The notes under the pieces: model-generated
The model's database searches: none
Told to the model about the DNA's origin: nothing
Seen by the model: only the letters and a program-made list of their open reading frames with translations
Source: Gammaproteobacteria bacterium
Lineage (GTDB): Bacteria > Pseudomonadota > Gammaproteobacteria > Pseudomonadales > Pseudomonadaceae
Direction of reading: 5' to 3'
Assembly (NCBI GenBank): GCA_023475025.1
Contig: JAMCWB010000033.1
Location: 1-34,123 of the forward strand
Length of the DNA stretch: 34,123 bases
Shown here: in pieces, positions 1-7,284 of the stretch
Position numbering within the stretch: position 1 is the first letter of the stretch
Layout: each line of letters starts with the position of its first letter
Position numbers and translations under genes: made by a program

Positions 1-74
1 AGCTCAAGGCCCAGATCAGGCAAGGCGATCCACTCGCGCAGGCCAATCACGTTAAGATGGTCAAAGGTTTTCAT
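1..74 (-). CDS. RimB-like (ATP-dependent zinc protease family) protein, 5' end only
   Basis: Only the first 24 codons lie in the window; the gene runs off the left edge. The N-terminus begins MKTFDHLNVIGLREWIALP, which matches my memory of the small putative ATP-dependent zinc protease / RimB-like proteins often found next to hslR in pseudomonads. The ATG at 72-74 is preceded on the minus strand by a GAGG ribosome-binding site about 7 nt upstream. It is divergent from hslR with about 80 bp between the starts. No catalytic residues can be inspected in so short a piece, so the family call rests on this opening segment and on context. Confidence 0.6.
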   Translation of the reverse strand, partial: MKTFDHLNVIGLREWIALPDLGLE

Positions 75-156
75 TGCAGACCTCGCAAGTGCCCGGCGGC
101 TTGGCGCGCATCATGGGGCATGAAGGGGTTTTCGACAAGATAGCAGAGCACAAGAG

Positions 157-567
157 ATGGCAGAAAAAGCAGACAACAAGGTGCGGCTGGATAAATGGTT
201 ATGGGCGGCGCGGTTTTTCAAGACCCGCAATCTGGCCAAAGCCGCTATCGAAGGCGGCAAGGTGCAATCCCAGGGTGAGCGTTGCAAGCCCTCGAAAGAG
301 CCGCGCGTGGGTGATGTGCTGACCATTCGTCAGGGGTTTGATAGCCGCGAAGTGGAAGTGCTGGCCTTGAGTGGGCAACGCCGTGGAGCCATTGAGGCAC
401 AGTTGCTCTATCGTGAAACCGCCAGCAGTCTGGCGCGTCGTGAAGCAGCGGCGGCCCAGCGCAAGGCCATGGGAGCAGGTGCGGTTATCAGCGAACAGCG
501 GCCGACGAAAAAACAACGTCGCCAGATTCATCAGTTCCGTGATCAGCGTGATCTCGGTGGTGATTGA
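157..567 (+). CDS. hslR: Hsp15, ribosome-associated heat-shock protein with S4 RNA-binding domain
   Basis: A 136-aa protein with an S4 RNA-binding motif at its N-terminus (RLDKWLWAARFFKTR, residues 10-24) and a basic C-terminal tail. Both are typical of Hsp15, which is about 133 aa in E. coli. The family binds free 50S subunits carrying a stalled nascent chain and helps recycle them after heat shock. The ATG at 157 has only a weak purine-rich stretch upstream (AAGAG directly before it). The S4 motif begins at residue 10, which supports the start. hslO follows 75 bp downstream on the same strand, the usual arrangement in gammaproteobacteria, so co-transcription is possible, although a separate -10-like element lies between them. 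Confidence 0.92.
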   Translation: MAEKADNKVRLDKWLWAARFFKTRNLAKAAIEGGKVQSQGERCKPSKEPRVGDVLTIRQGFDSREVEVLALSGQRRGAIEAQLLYRETASSLARREAAAAQRKAMGAGAVISEQRPTKKQRRQIHQFRDQRDLGGD

Positions 568-607
568 CACCTGCTCATCAAGGCACGGATTCCGCGGAGC
601 AATAGGG

Positions 608-613
608 TATAAT
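608..613 (+). promoter_or_regulatory. Candidate -10 element upstream of hslO
   Basis: A perfect TATAAT lies 29 bp before the hslO start, in the 75-bp gap after hslR. No good TTGACA-like hexamer sits 16-18 bp upstream; the TTGACA at 564-569 is about 38 bp away, too far to pair with it. It could be a weak or activator-dependent promoter giving hslO its own transcript, or chance. Confidence 0.3.
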
Positions 614-642
614 CGACTTTTATTTAATCAGGTTTGACAGCT

Positions 643-1530
643 ATGTCCGCAGCAATGGATAACACGCAGCGTTTTCTTTTTGACGACCAAGATGTGCGCG
701 GTGAAATCGCCACCCTGGAACACAGCTACCAGGACATCCTCGCCCGCCATCCTTACCCGGAACCGGTCAAGGCATTGCTCGGCGAGCTTCTGGCGGCGGC
801 AGTGCTACTGTCCACGACACTGAAGTTCGAAGGGCTGCTGATATTGCAGGCGCGCTCTTCAGGCCCGGTGTCCACCTTGATGGTTGAATGCTCCAGTGAG
901 CAGCAAGTGCGCGGTATTGCCCGTTATGACGACAACCTGCAGTCCTCGCAAGCCTTGCATGAACTGATGCCCGATGGCGTATTGGCGATTACCGTCGATC
1001 CGGAGCAGGGGCAGCGTTATCAGGGTATCGTCTCGTTGGAGGGTAGTTCACTGGCAGAGGCCCTGAACGGTTACTTTGCCAGCTCCGAGCAGTTGCCCAC
1101 GCGTTTCCAGCTACAAGCTGATGGCCGCAAGGCGCGCGGCTTTCTGCTGCAGGCTCTGCCCGCCAACCGAGTGACTGACCCGGAGGCGCGTGCCAATGCC
1201 TGGGAGCATCTGACGGTGCTGGGCGCCAGTCTGACCCCGGAAGAGCAGCTGGCACTGGACAATGAGACCATCCTGCATCGCCTGTTTCACCAGGAAGCCG
1301 TACGCGTGTTCAGCCCGCGGCCGGTGCGCTTTCATTGCAGTTGCTCCGCTGAGCGCTCGGGCAATGCCCTCATCAGCCTTGGACGTGAGGATGCCATGGC
1401 CTTGCTGGCTGAGCGCGAAGGCGAGATCGAGGTGGATTGCCAGTTCTGCAACCAGCGTTATTTCTTTGATGCTGCAGCCCTGGACCGCCTGTTTGATCAG
1501 GCAGCAGAGCAGGCCCAGCGGCTGCATTGA
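643..1530 (+). CDS. hslO: Hsp33, redox-regulated holdase chaperone
   Basis: A 295-aa protein matching the length of Hsp33. The C-terminal zinc and redox centre is visible as CxC (C232, C234) followed 31 residues later by CxxC (C266, C269). These cysteines bind zinc when reduced. On oxidation they form disulfides that turn the cytoplasmic chaperone on, so that it holds unfolding proteins during oxidative or heat stress. The N-terminal part has the family sequence QRFLFDD. I chose the ATG at 643; a TTG at 634 and an ATG at 655 are in frame, and the ribosome-binding site is weak (CAGG at 629-632). It follows hslR as in other gammaproteobacteria. Confidence 0.95.
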   Translation: MSAAMDNTQRFLFDDQDVRGEIATLEHSYQDILARHPYPEPVKALLGELLAAAVLLSTTLKFEGLLILQARSSGPVSTLMVECSSEQQVRGIARYDDNLQSSQALHELMPDGVLAITVDPEQGQRYQGIVSLEGSSLAEALNGYFASSEQLPTRFQLQADGRKARGFLLQALPANRVTDPEARANAWEHLTVLGASLTPEEQLALDNETILHRLFHQEAVRVFSPRPVRFHCSCSAERSGNALISLGREDAMALLAEREGEIEVDCQFCNQRYFFDAAALDRLFDQAAEQAQRLH

Positions 1531-1616
1531 GCGCCCCATTGCAAGATAGGCTGAAGCTATTGCTGCTATTGATCAGATAGTTCAGTCAGGGTTTAGCCTA
1601 GTGCGGATTTTTTTGG

Positions 1617-1703
1617 CATAATGCGCCCCTGCACGCTGGCCCAGCGCTGGTCATACTTTTTATTAACCCTGATATCCCCCGTGCCGAGACCGGTTGGCGG
1701 TCT
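1617..1703 (+). promoter_or_regulatory. pckA upstream region: candidate -10 and leader hairpin
   Basis: The 213-bp gap between hslO and pckA contains CATAAT at 1617-1622 as a possible -10 without a clear -35. If it is used, the pckA leader is about 115 nt. In that leader, 1687-1703 forms a small perfect hairpin (AGACCG, loop GTTGG, CGGTCT). I see no known riboswitch. The promoter call is weak; the hairpin is directly visible. Confidence 0.25.
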
Positions 1704-1743
1704 TATGGAAGAGTTCGGTCCAAGCCGAAGAGGACGACGTTTG

Positions 1744-3288
1744 ATGACGCAAGCAACCAATACCGTATATACCGATCTGAGTATTGCTCATTTGATCGAG
1801 CTGGCCATTCAGCGCAACGAGGGTCAGCTGGCTGATACCGCTGCTCTGGTGGTCAAGACGGGTGAGCGTACAGGTCGCTCACCGATGGACCGCTTCATTG
1901 TTGAAGAGCCTTCCACCCAGGGTGAGATTGCCTGGGGTCCGATCAACCGTCCTTTCCCGGCAGACAAGTTCGACGCCCTGTGGGCGCGGGTAGCTGACTA
2001 CCTGAAGGTCAGCGAAAGCTTTGTTTCCCACGTCCATGTCGGTGCTGATCCGGAGCACTACCTGCCCGTGGTCATGCAGACCGAGACTGCCTGGCACAAT
2101 ATCTTCGGTCGTACCCTGTTTATCAATCCCGCGCAGTTCAACCCGGCCGGCAAGGGTGAGTGGCAGATCATGAATGCCCCGCACTTTACCTGTGAGCCGG
2201 AGCGCGACGGCACCAACAGCGATGGCTGTGTAATCATCAACTTTGCCCAGCGCAAGGTCCTGCTGGCAGGTATGCAATATGCCGGCGAGATGAAAAAGGC
2301 CATGTTCTCGGTGCAGAACTTCCTGTTGCCGGCCAAGGATGTGCTGCCCATGCACTGTGCCGCCAACGTCGGTGACGATGGTGATACCACCCTGTTCTTC
2401 GGCCTGTCCGGTACCGGCAAGACGACTCTGTCGGCTGACCCGGCGCGTAACCTGATCGGTGATGACGAGCATGGCTGGGCAACCGGCAGCGTGTTCAACA
2501 TTGAAGGTGGTTGCTATGCCAAGTGCATCGACCTGTCGGAAAAGAACGAGCCGGTTATCTGGAAAGCGATCAAGTTCGGTTCCATTATCGAGAACGTGGT
2601 CATCAATCCGGAAACGCGCACGGCCGACTATACCGACGTCAGCCTGACCCAGAATACCCGCGTTGCCTACCCGCTCGAGCACGTGGAAAAGCGTGTCGAA
2701 GCCAATCGTGCCGGTGAGCCGAATGCGATTATCTTCCTGACCTGTGACCTGACAGGTGTATTGCCGCCGGTCTCAATCCTGAATAACGAGCAGGCGGCCT
2801 ACCACTTCCTGTCCGGTTACACCGCGCTGGTCGGTTCGACCGAGATGGGCTCTGGCGGTGGCATCAAGTCCACCTTCTCGACCTGCTTTGGTGCGCCTTT
2901 CTTCCCGCGCCCGGCGGGTGAGTATGCTGATCTGCTGATCAAGCGCATCAATGCGTTCAACAGCAAGGTGTACCTGGTCAACACCGGCTGGACCGGCGGC
3001 CCCTACGGTACCGGCAAGCGCTTCAGCATCCCGACTACCCGTGCGATTATCGCGGCTATCCAGTCGGGCGTTCTGGCGGGCATTACTACTGAGCACGTTC
3101 CGGTGATCAACCTGGATGTTCCGGCAGCAGTGCCGGGCGTTGAAACCCGTCTGCTCAACCCGCGCAACACCTGGGCTGATGGCGCTGCCTATGATGCAGC
3201 CGCCCAGGAGCTAGCCGGCAAGTTTATCGAGAACTTCAAGAAGTTCGAGGTGGATGCCGCCATCGTTGCCGCAGGTCCGCAGCTCTGA
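1744..3288 (+). CDS. pckA: Phosphoenolpyruvate carboxykinase (ATP)
   Basis: A 514-aa cytoplasmic enzyme converting oxaloacetate and ATP to phosphoenolpyruvate, CO2 and ADP, the first committed step of gluconeogenesis. The ATP-type kinase loop GLSGTGKT is at residues 220-227 and the metal/nucleotide motif DDEHGW at 240-245; the length equals the family norm of about 513-540. An open frame extends upstream to 1621, but the ATG at 1744 is the likely start because AAGAGGA (1728-1734) lies 9 nt before it and the family sequence begins there. Transcription probably ends at the 13-bp hairpin just downstream. The hslR-hslO-pckA order is common in pseudomonads. Confidence 0.97.
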   Translation: MTQATNTVYTDLSIAHLIELAIQRNEGQLADTAALVVKTGERTGRSPMDRFIVEEPSTQGEIAWGPINRPFPADKFDALWARVADYLKVSESFVSHVHVGADPEHYLPVVMQTETAWHNIFGRTLFINPAQFNPAGKGEWQIMNAPHFTCEPERDGTNSDGCVIINFAQRKVLLAGMQYAGEMKKAMFSVQNFLLPAKDVLPMHCAANVGDDGDTTLFFGLSGTGKTTLSADPARNLIGDDEHGWATGSVFNIEGGCYAKCIDLSEKNEPVIWKAIKFGSIIENVVINPETRTADYTDVSLTQNTRVAYPLEHVEKRVEANRAGEPNAIIFLTCDLTGVLPPVSILNNEQAAYHFLSGYTALVGSTEMGSGGGIKSTFSTCFGAPFFPRPAGEYADLLIKRINAFNSKVYLVNTGWTGGPYGTGKRFSIPTTRAIIAAIQSGVLAGITTEHVPVINLDVPAAVPGVETRLLNPRNTWADGAAYDAAAQELAGKFIENFKKFEVDAAIVAAGPQL

Positions 3289-3307
3289 AACCCGCCTGTG
3301 GTTGATT

Positions 3308-3337
3308 GACAGAACCCGCCGCCAGGCGGGTTCTGTC
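3308..3337 (+). terminator. Hairpin terminator after pckA
   Basis: A perfect 13-bp stem (GACAGAACCCGCC / GGCGGGTTCTGTC) with a GCCA loop begins 20 bp after the pckA stop. Only a short GTTT follows, so the U-tract is poor, but stem stability and placement support a terminator. Confidence 0.75.
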
Positions 3338-3419
3338 GTTTCCGGACCCTGCTTGCGAGGCAAATTTTCGGCGATTTCCCGGCTTCGCCAAGTCATTGCC
3401 AAGAAAGGCAATTTCTCGC

Positions 3420-3447
3420 TTGACAGCTTCGTCCGTACCGGTAAAAT
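3420..3447 (+). promoter_or_regulatory. Sigma-70 promoter of the tRNA operon
   Basis: A perfect TTGACA (3420-3425), a 16-bp spacer and TAAAAT (3442-3447) lie 61 bp before the first tRNA. A GC-rich run, GGCGCGCC, follows the -10. GC-rich discriminators are known to make stable-RNA promoters sensitive to ppGpp, so stringent control is likely by inference. Confidence 0.8.
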
Positions 3448-3507
3448 GGCGCGCCTCAGCAGGGGATATGTAGCCATACATCAGCTTGCTGAGGTGTCCA
3501 AGGTAAT

Positions 3508-3583
3508 TCCGCGATAGCTCAGTTGGTAGAGCAAATGACTGTTAATCATTGGGTCCCAGGTTCGAGTCCTGGTCGCGGAGCCA
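3508..3583 (+). tRNA. tRNA-Asn (anticodon GTT)
   Basis: A 76-nt cloverleaf with a 7-bp acceptor stem TCCGCGA/TCGCGGA, discriminator G and an encoded CCA (3581-3583). The D-arm AGCTCAGTTGGTAGAGC is intact, the anticodon GTT is at 3541-3543 and the T-loop is TTCGAGT. It is the first gene of a three-tRNA transcript. Confidence 0.97.
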
Positions 3584-3602
3584 TCTGGTACAGAGTATCA
3601 AT

Positions 3603-3679
3603 CGGGGTATAGCGCAGTCTGGTAGCGCGCCTGCTTTGGGAGCAGGATGTCGGGAGTTCGAATCTCTCTACCCCGACCA
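3603..3679 (+). tRNA. tRNA-Pro (anticodon TGG)
   Basis: A 77-nt cloverleaf with acceptor stem starting CGGGGTA, encoded CCA at 3677-3679, an anticodon stem CCTGC/GCAGG and anticodon TGG at 3637-3639. It lies 19 bp after tRNA-Asn, consistent with one processed precursor. Confidence 0.97.
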
Positions 3680-3695
3680 TTTTGAATGAGCATAT

Positions 3696-3771
3696 GGGTC
3701 GTTAGCTCAGTTGGTAGAGCAGTTGGCTTTTAACCAATTGGTCGTAGGTTCGAATCCTACACGACCCACCA
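3696..3771 (+). tRNA. tRNA-Lys (anticodon TTT)
   Basis: A 76-nt cloverleaf with acceptor stem GGGTCGT/ACGACCC, encoded CCA at 3769-3771, and anticodon TTT at 3729-3731 in loop CTTTTAA. It is the last gene of the tRNA cluster, 16 bp after tRNA-Pro. No clear intrinsic terminator follows. Confidence 0.97.
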
Positions 3772-3859
3772 TTCGCTCGAAGAATCCCCCCTCTCTCAGA
3801 ATCGTAAGTTGGCAGCCTCCAGGTTCCAGGTTGCGTGTATTTTCTTGTCTGGTTTTTTG

Positions 3860-3894
3860 GCTGAAAGCTGAAAGCTGAAAGCTTAAAGCTGGAA
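3860..3894 (+). repeat. Five tandem 7-bp repeats (GCTGAAA type)
   Basis: Units in order are GCTGAAA three times, GCTTAAA and GCTGGAA, followed by GCC. The last unit equals the reverse complement of the TTCCAGC units at 4001-4035, so this block and that one form an inverted pair. The same GCTGAAA unit recurs on the minus strand at 22974-23008. Confidence 0.9.
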
Positions 3895-4000
3895 GCCGTT
3901 TAATTGTGTGAGTTGTTTGAGTTTTTGGGGTCAGCCAAGGGAATTATAAGAAGATTTTGCTCTGGCTTGACAGCTCATCAACCCACTCACATCCTGATAC

Positions 4001-4035
4001 TTCCAGCTTCCAGCTTCCAGCTTCCAGCTTCCAGC
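4001..4035 (-). repeat. Five tandem 7-bp repeats (TTCCAGC; GCTGGAA on minus)
   Basis: Five exact TTCCAGC units in a row run directly into the hairpin that follows the ndh stop codon. Read on the minus strand they are GCTGGAA units, closely related to the GCTGAAA units at 3860-3894. Confidence 0.9.
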
Positions 4036-4057
4036 TGCGGCCGCTACAGCGGCCGCA
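4036..4057 (-). terminator. GC-rich hairpin abutting the ndh stop codon
   Basis: A perfect 10-bp stem (TGCGGCCGCT / AGCGGCCGCA) with a 2-base loop as drawn (realistically 4 after opening the top pair) ends one base before the ndh TAG (4058-4060). No T-tract follows on the minus strand; the heptad repeats do. It is a candidate ndh terminator or 3'-end stabiliser. Confidence 0.5.
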
Positions 4058-5383
4058 CTAGTGCAGCTTTAGCCGTGGTTCGGTGCTGCGGCCGAACTGG
4101 TCGCTGAGCAGCAGCAGTAGGGTGCGTGGCAGGCCGTACAGGGCTATCTGGTGCAAGCGGTACAGTGACACATAGAACATGCGTGCCAGCTTGCCTTCGA
4201 GCATTACGCTGCCGGTGAGGTTGCCCATCAGATTGCCAACGGCACTGAAGCTGGACAAGGAAATCAATGAGCCGTAATCGCGGTATTCGAATGCTTGCAG
4301 GGGTTTGTTGGCAAACAGGCGCTTGAAGTTCTTGAACAGCAGGCTGGCCTGCTGATGCGCAACCTGGGCGCGTGGTGGCGCCATGCGCTCTCCGCTGTCA
4401 TCCAGCGGACAGGCGGCACAATCACCAAAGGCAAAAATACGCGGGTCATCCAGACTCTGCAGGGTGCGTTGGACCTTGATCTGCTGAATCCGGTTGATGC
4501 TCAGGCCGGTATCGGCGAGAAAGGCCGGGGCGCGGATGCCGGCTGCCCAGACTTTCAGTGAGGCCGGAATGCGTTCACCGTTTTTCAGGATCAGGGTGTC
4601 TGCGGTGATTTCCGCAACTGGCGAGCCGGTGATGATCCGCACACCGAGGTCATTGAGTACCTTGGTAACCGGGCCGCTGATGCGCTCGGGCAGTGCCGGC
4701 AAAACGCGCTCACTGGCCTCAATCAGATGAATATTGAGATCTTCCGGGGTCATGCCGGCCATGCCGTAGGTACGCAGCAGGCGTGCGGCATGGTGCAGTT
4801 CAGCGGCCAGCTCAACCCCGGTAGCGCCGGCGCCGATGATGGCCAGATTGATCTTTTCCGGCGCCATATCGGCACCCTGGGCGTGCGCCTTCATGTACTG
4901 ATTGAGCAGGCGGCGATGGAAGCGCTCAGCCTGGGCGCGGGTATCGAGAAACAGGCAGTGCTCGCTGGCGCCGGGAGTGTTGAAGTCGTTGGTGGTGCTG
5001 CCGACAGCAATCACCAGGTAGTCGTAGTCGATGCTGCGTGCGGGAATCAGCTCGACGCCCTGCTCATCGGCAATGGCTTGCAGCTGGATGCGGCGGTTTT
5101 CTCGATCCAGGCCGCACATGCGACCGAGCTGGAAGTGAAAGTGGTTCCACTTGGCCTGGGCGACGTAGTTGAGCTCGTCTTCGGTGGAGTTCAGTGAGCC
5201 AGCGGCAACTTCATGCAGCAGGGGCTTCCAGATATGGGTCATGTTGGCATCAATCAGCGTGATGCGCGCCTTGTTCTTGCGCCCCAGATGGCGCCCAAGG
5301 CGAGTGACCAGTTCAAGACCGCCAGCGCCGCCACCCACCACTACGATGTGCGGTGGAGTGGTTGAAACCTGTGCATGCGACAT
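4058..5383 (-). CDS. ndh: Type II NADH:quinone oxidoreductase (NDH-2)
   Basis: A 441-aa flavoprotein that passes electrons from NADH to the membrane quinone pool without pumping protons. The FAD-binding Rossmann motif GGGAGG is at residues 17-22, the NADH-binding motif IIGAGATG at about 182-189, and the FAD-contact segment FAFGDCAA near residue 315. The C-terminal tail is of the type that associates with the membrane as an amphipathic helix. The start MSHAQV sits just before the first beta strand, as expected. The DUF3094 gene lies 52 bp upstream on the same strand, so the two probably form an operon. Codons 1-36 are repeated at 7285-7394 by the tandem duplication; this copy is the complete one. 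Confidence 0.95.
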   Translation of the reverse strand: MSHAQVSTTPPHIVVVGGGAGGLELVTRLGRHLGRKNKARITLIDANMTHIWKPLLHEVAAGSLNSTEDELNYVAQAKWNHFHFQLGRMCGLDRENRRIQLQAIADEQGVELIPARSIDYDYLVIAVGSTTNDFNTPGASEHCLFLDTRAQAERFHRRLLNQYMKAHAQGADMAPEKINLAIIGAGATGVELAAELHHAARLLRTYGMAGMTPEDLNIHLIEASERVLPALPERISGPVTKVLNDLGVRIITGSPVAEITADTLILKNGERIPASLKVWAAGIRAPAFLADTGLSINRIQQIKVQRTLQSLDDPRIFAFGDCAACPLDDSGERMAPPRAQVAHQQASLLFKNFKRLFANKPLQAFEYRDYGSLISLSSFSAVGNLMGNLTGSVMLEGKLARMFYVSLYRLHQIALYGLPRTLLLLLSDQFGRSTEPRLKLH

Positions 5384-5435
5384 GATGTTGACTCAATAGA
5401 CGATAGAAGTGAACGTCAGTCGATGCGTTGCCGTT

Positions 5436-5612
5436 TCAGCTCAGAACAAACCAGGACAGCAGGCGCGATACCAGGCCCATGAAAATAACCATGAGGGTGA
5501 TACCGCCGAGCAGTAACCAGGCATTGAACGGCTTGCGCTCGACCTGGTGCAGGGGCGTGTTCAGATACTCATCGACGCGTTTCTGGTCTTCAGGGTAGAG
5601 TTTGCTGGGCAT
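5436..5612 (-). CDS. DUF3094-like small membrane protein, copy 1
   Basis: A 58-aa protein beginning MPSKLYPEDQKRVDEYLN, with a polar N-terminal half and a single strongly hydrophobic helix near the C-terminus (about residues 31-57). This fits the DUF3094 family as I remember it from pseudomonads; function is unknown. AAAGG lies 7 nt before the ATG. It lies 52 bp upstream of ndh on the same strand, so it may be co-transcribed with it and could be an accessory of the respiratory membrane, which is inference. An identical copy is at 7447-7623. Confidence 0.75.
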   Translation of the reverse strand: MPSKLYPEDQKRVDEYLNTPLHQVERKPFNAWLLLGGITLMVIFMGLVSRLLSWFVLS

Positions 5613-5679
5613 GACGTGACCTTTCTTGTTTCGGGCGCGATGCGGTGCCGCGCAGGCAGGCTTGACTGACTTTGTCATC

Positions 5680-5685
5680 ATTCTA
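5680..5685 (-). promoter_or_regulatory. Candidate -10 for the DUF3094-ndh transcript
   Basis: On the minus strand this reads TAGAAT (5 of 6 to consensus), about 70 bp before the DUF3094 start, with only a poor -35 match (GTGGAA) 17 bp upstream. It lies in the 156-bp divergent gap shared with the CbiM-like gene and is duplicated at 7691-7696. Confidence 0.3.
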
Positions 5686-5768
5686 CTCCCTGTTGCACAT
5701 ATTTCCACCACTACACTGAGAGTCAGGCTGATAAACTGCATTGCATCCTTGCGCCCTGTGGAGTCCTC

Positions 5769-6455
5769 ATGTTTGCTGCCAGTCTGCTCACCACCACCCA
5801 GGTATTTTTGACCTTTGCGGCGTACCTGGTGATGCTCGGATGGGCGCTGGCGCGCCTGCCCTGGGTTGAGCTGTTGGCAGATAGTCGCCGGCAGCATCTG
5901 TTGTTTGGTGCAGTGATCTTCCTGGTGCTGATGTGGCTGGTGCGGCGTGAATTTGATGGCGGCCTGACCTTCCACTTCCTCGGCATGACGGCGGTGGTGC
6001 TCTTGCTGAACTGGCCGCTGGCAGTGGTGGCCGGTGGTCTGGCGCAGTTGGTGTTGCTGCTGCTGGGTATGGATGATCTGGCCGCACTGGGCGCCAGCGG
6101 GCTGGTGCGTATCGGCTTGCCGGTATTGGTAACCATGCTGATCTGGCATGCGCTGGAGCGTTGGCAGCCGCGCAACCTCTTTGTCTATATCTTTGTCTGT
6201 GCTTTCTTCGGCGCCGCGCTGGCCGGTCTGGCCAGTATTCTCGGCACCATGTTCATGTTGTGGTGGTCAGGTGCGCTCGGCGAGTTGCAGGCTTTGTGGG
6301 AGTATTTCGCCTATCTGCTGCTGATCCTGTTCCCGGAAGCCTTTGTTAACGGCATGCTGATTTCCGGGCTGGTGGTGTTCTACCCGCAATGGGTCGAGAC
6401 CTTCGATGATGACCGCTATCTGCAGGAACCCTTTGATCCGCCACCTGAACCATGA
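5769..6455 (+). CDS. CbiM-like / ECF-transporter-permease-like integral membrane protein, copy 1
   Basis: A 228-aa very hydrophobic protein with about six or seven predicted membrane segments and a short acidic, proline-rich C-terminal tail (DPPPEP). The pattern resembles the predicted membrane proteins of pseudomonads annotated as CbiM-like energy-coupling-factor permeases. I see no partner ATPase or S-component in the window, so a transport substrate cannot be named. GGAG lies 6 nt before the ATG at 5769. It is divergent from DUF3094-ndh and followed by a 71-aa gene on the same strand. An identical copy is at 7780-8466. Confidence 0.65.
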   Translation: MFAASLLTTTQVFLTFAAYLVMLGWALARLPWVELLADSRRQHLLFGAVIFLVLMWLVRREFDGGLTFHFLGMTAVVLLLNWPLAVVAGGLAQLVLLLLGMDDLAALGASGLVRIGLPVLVTMLIWHALERWQPRNLFVYIFVCAFFGAALAGLASILGTMFMLWWSGALGELQALWEYFAYLLLILFPEAFVNGMLISGLVVFYPQWVETFDDDRYLQEPFDPPPEP

Positions 6456-6532
6456 GCCAGATCAAGAGTTGTCTGCTGCTGATTTGCTTTAATCAAGGTC
6501 AGTAACGCTTACGTCCAGTGCAGGAGAGAATC

Positions 6533-6748
6533 ATGACAGCATTCAGTCTGGCTAAAGAGGTCATGCAACAGGCCCTGGCAAAGGGTCAGCAGCAGGGGTT
6601 TGATGAACAGGCGGTGGCGCGGGCGCTGATGGCCGAAGTCATCAGCGTCTACAAGCGTGGTCGCAGCCAGAACGATATTCGGCATGAACTGGAGTTTCTT
6701 GCCGACAACCTCGATGATGATGCCGACTATACCTTTATGCGACCCTGA
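6533..6748 (+). CDS. Conserved-looking hypothetical protein, 71 aa, copy 1
   Basis: A 71-aa, soluble, mostly helical-looking protein that begins MTAFSLAKEVMQQALAKG and ends in an acidic segment (DNLDDDADY). I do not recognise it. The ATG at 6533 is chosen over an in-frame GTG at 6518 because GGAGAG (6522-6527) is correctly spaced before it. It lies 77 bp after the CbiM-like gene on the same strand and converges with the SIMPL gene 26 bp away. An identical copy is at 8544-8759. Confidence 0.65.
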   Translation: MTAFSLAKEVMQQALAKGQQQGFDEQAVARALMAEVISVYKRGRSQNDIRHELEFLADNLDDDADYTFMRP

Positions 6749-6760
6749 GCGCGGGTCGCA
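6738..6760. terminator. Hairpin at the convergent 3' ends, copy 1
   Basis: An 8-bp stem TGCGACCC/GGGTCGCA with a 7-base loop overlaps the stop codon of the 71-aa gene and lies 15 bp from the end of the SIMPL gene. It may act in both directions but lacks a clear T-tract. Duplicated at 8749-8771. Confidence 0.4.
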
Positions 6761-6774
6761 CTTCTCTGGCGGTG

Positions 6775-7284
6775 TCAGAAACGAATTTCGATTACCCCGT
6801 CGGCCTGCACGCTGACACTGGCTTCGCCGGCTTCCATGTTGGGCGCTGTAGTGTCAGCCTCGCTGCGCATCAGCATGGCGCTACGCGGGTAGACAGGTCC
6901 GGCTGACTGGGTATGCAGATTCAGACTGACAATCTGGTAGTCAGAGCCGCCAAGTTTTTCCGTCACCAGACTGGCCCGCTGGCGGAAGGCGTCAATCGCC
7001 TCGCCGATCAAGGCTTCTTCGCTGCGCTGGCGTGCATCAGCAGACAGGCTGAACTGCATGCCGGAGAGCGATAAATCCCGTAGCAGTTCACCGGTCAGGC
7101 TGGAAAGCGCAGCAAAGTCACTGCTTTCCAGGCGAAGCTCCGCACGTTCGCGCCAACCGGTAATGTTGTTGCGCTTGTCGTCGTACACCGGATGGCTGCG
7201 GCGATTACCACTGGCAACCTGAATACCATCAACCTCACGGGCACGGTCCACAGCCTTATTCAGCCGTTGTGTGATGCGCTCGGC
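6775..7284 (-). pseudogene. Truncated SIMPL-domain (DUF541) gene, 3' fragment at duplication junction
   Basis: Retains residues 72-240 of the 240-aa protein encoded intact at 8786-9508, with identical sequence. The first 71 codons, including the whole signal peptide, are missing because the duplication unit ends here. Upstream on the same strand is now the 5' piece of ndh, in a different frame. The first usable in-frame start is a GTG at 7251, which would give 158 aa without an export signal. If made, the product would stay in the cytoplasm rather than the periplasm. I regard it as a probable pseudogene placed behind a new promoter. Confidence 0.85.

Larger units (their letters stand above)
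3772..4057. other. Gene-free convergent region with heptanucleotide repeats
   Basis: This 286-bp stretch lies between the 3' ends of tRNA-Lys (plus) and ndh (minus). It has no credible gene. It contains a short CCAGGTT duplication near 3820-3832, five GCTGAAA-type heptads at 3860-3894, a roughly 105-bp AT-richer core, five TTCCAGC heptads at 4001-4035 and a GC-rich hairpin at 4036-4057. The two heptad blocks are inverted relative to each other. Confidence 0.7.
5274..7284 (+). repeat. Tandem duplication, copy 1 (2,011 bp)
   Basis: This segment is followed immediately by an apparently identical copy at 7285-9295; every stretch I compared matched, and the encoded proteins are identical. It starts inside ndh (after codon 36) and ends inside the SIMPL gene (between codons 71 and 72). 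The boundary is set where sequence diverges: CCTTG precedes copy 1 while TCGGC precedes copy 2. Copy 1 carries the ndh 5' end, DUF3094, the CbiM-like gene, the 71-aa gene and a truncated SIMPL gene. Confidence 0.95.

Noticed and set aside
564..569. TTGACA as a -35 for hslO
   Set aside because: It lies about 38 bp from the TATAAT at 608-613, far outside the 16-18 bp needed, and it overlaps the hslR stop codon.
3508..3771. tRNA cluster as an integration site
   Set aside because: No integrase gene and no repeated tRNA 3' end is seen downstream; the heptad arrays do not duplicate tRNA sequence.
3772..4057. CRISPR-like array
   Set aside because: The repeats are 7 bp, contiguous and without spacers, and there are no cas genes in the window.
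3904..4107. A 67-codon plus-strand frame across the heptad repeats
   Set aside because: It is made largely from the repeat array (PASSFQLPASS) and overlaps the ndh 3' end and the hairpin; it is not a gene.
5613..6149. Upstream extension of the DUF3094 frame to 237 codons, also in the second copy
   Set aside because: The extension runs antisense through the CbiM-like membrane protein and is glutamine/histidine-rich nonsense. The 58-aa start has a proper ribosome-binding site and matches the family length.
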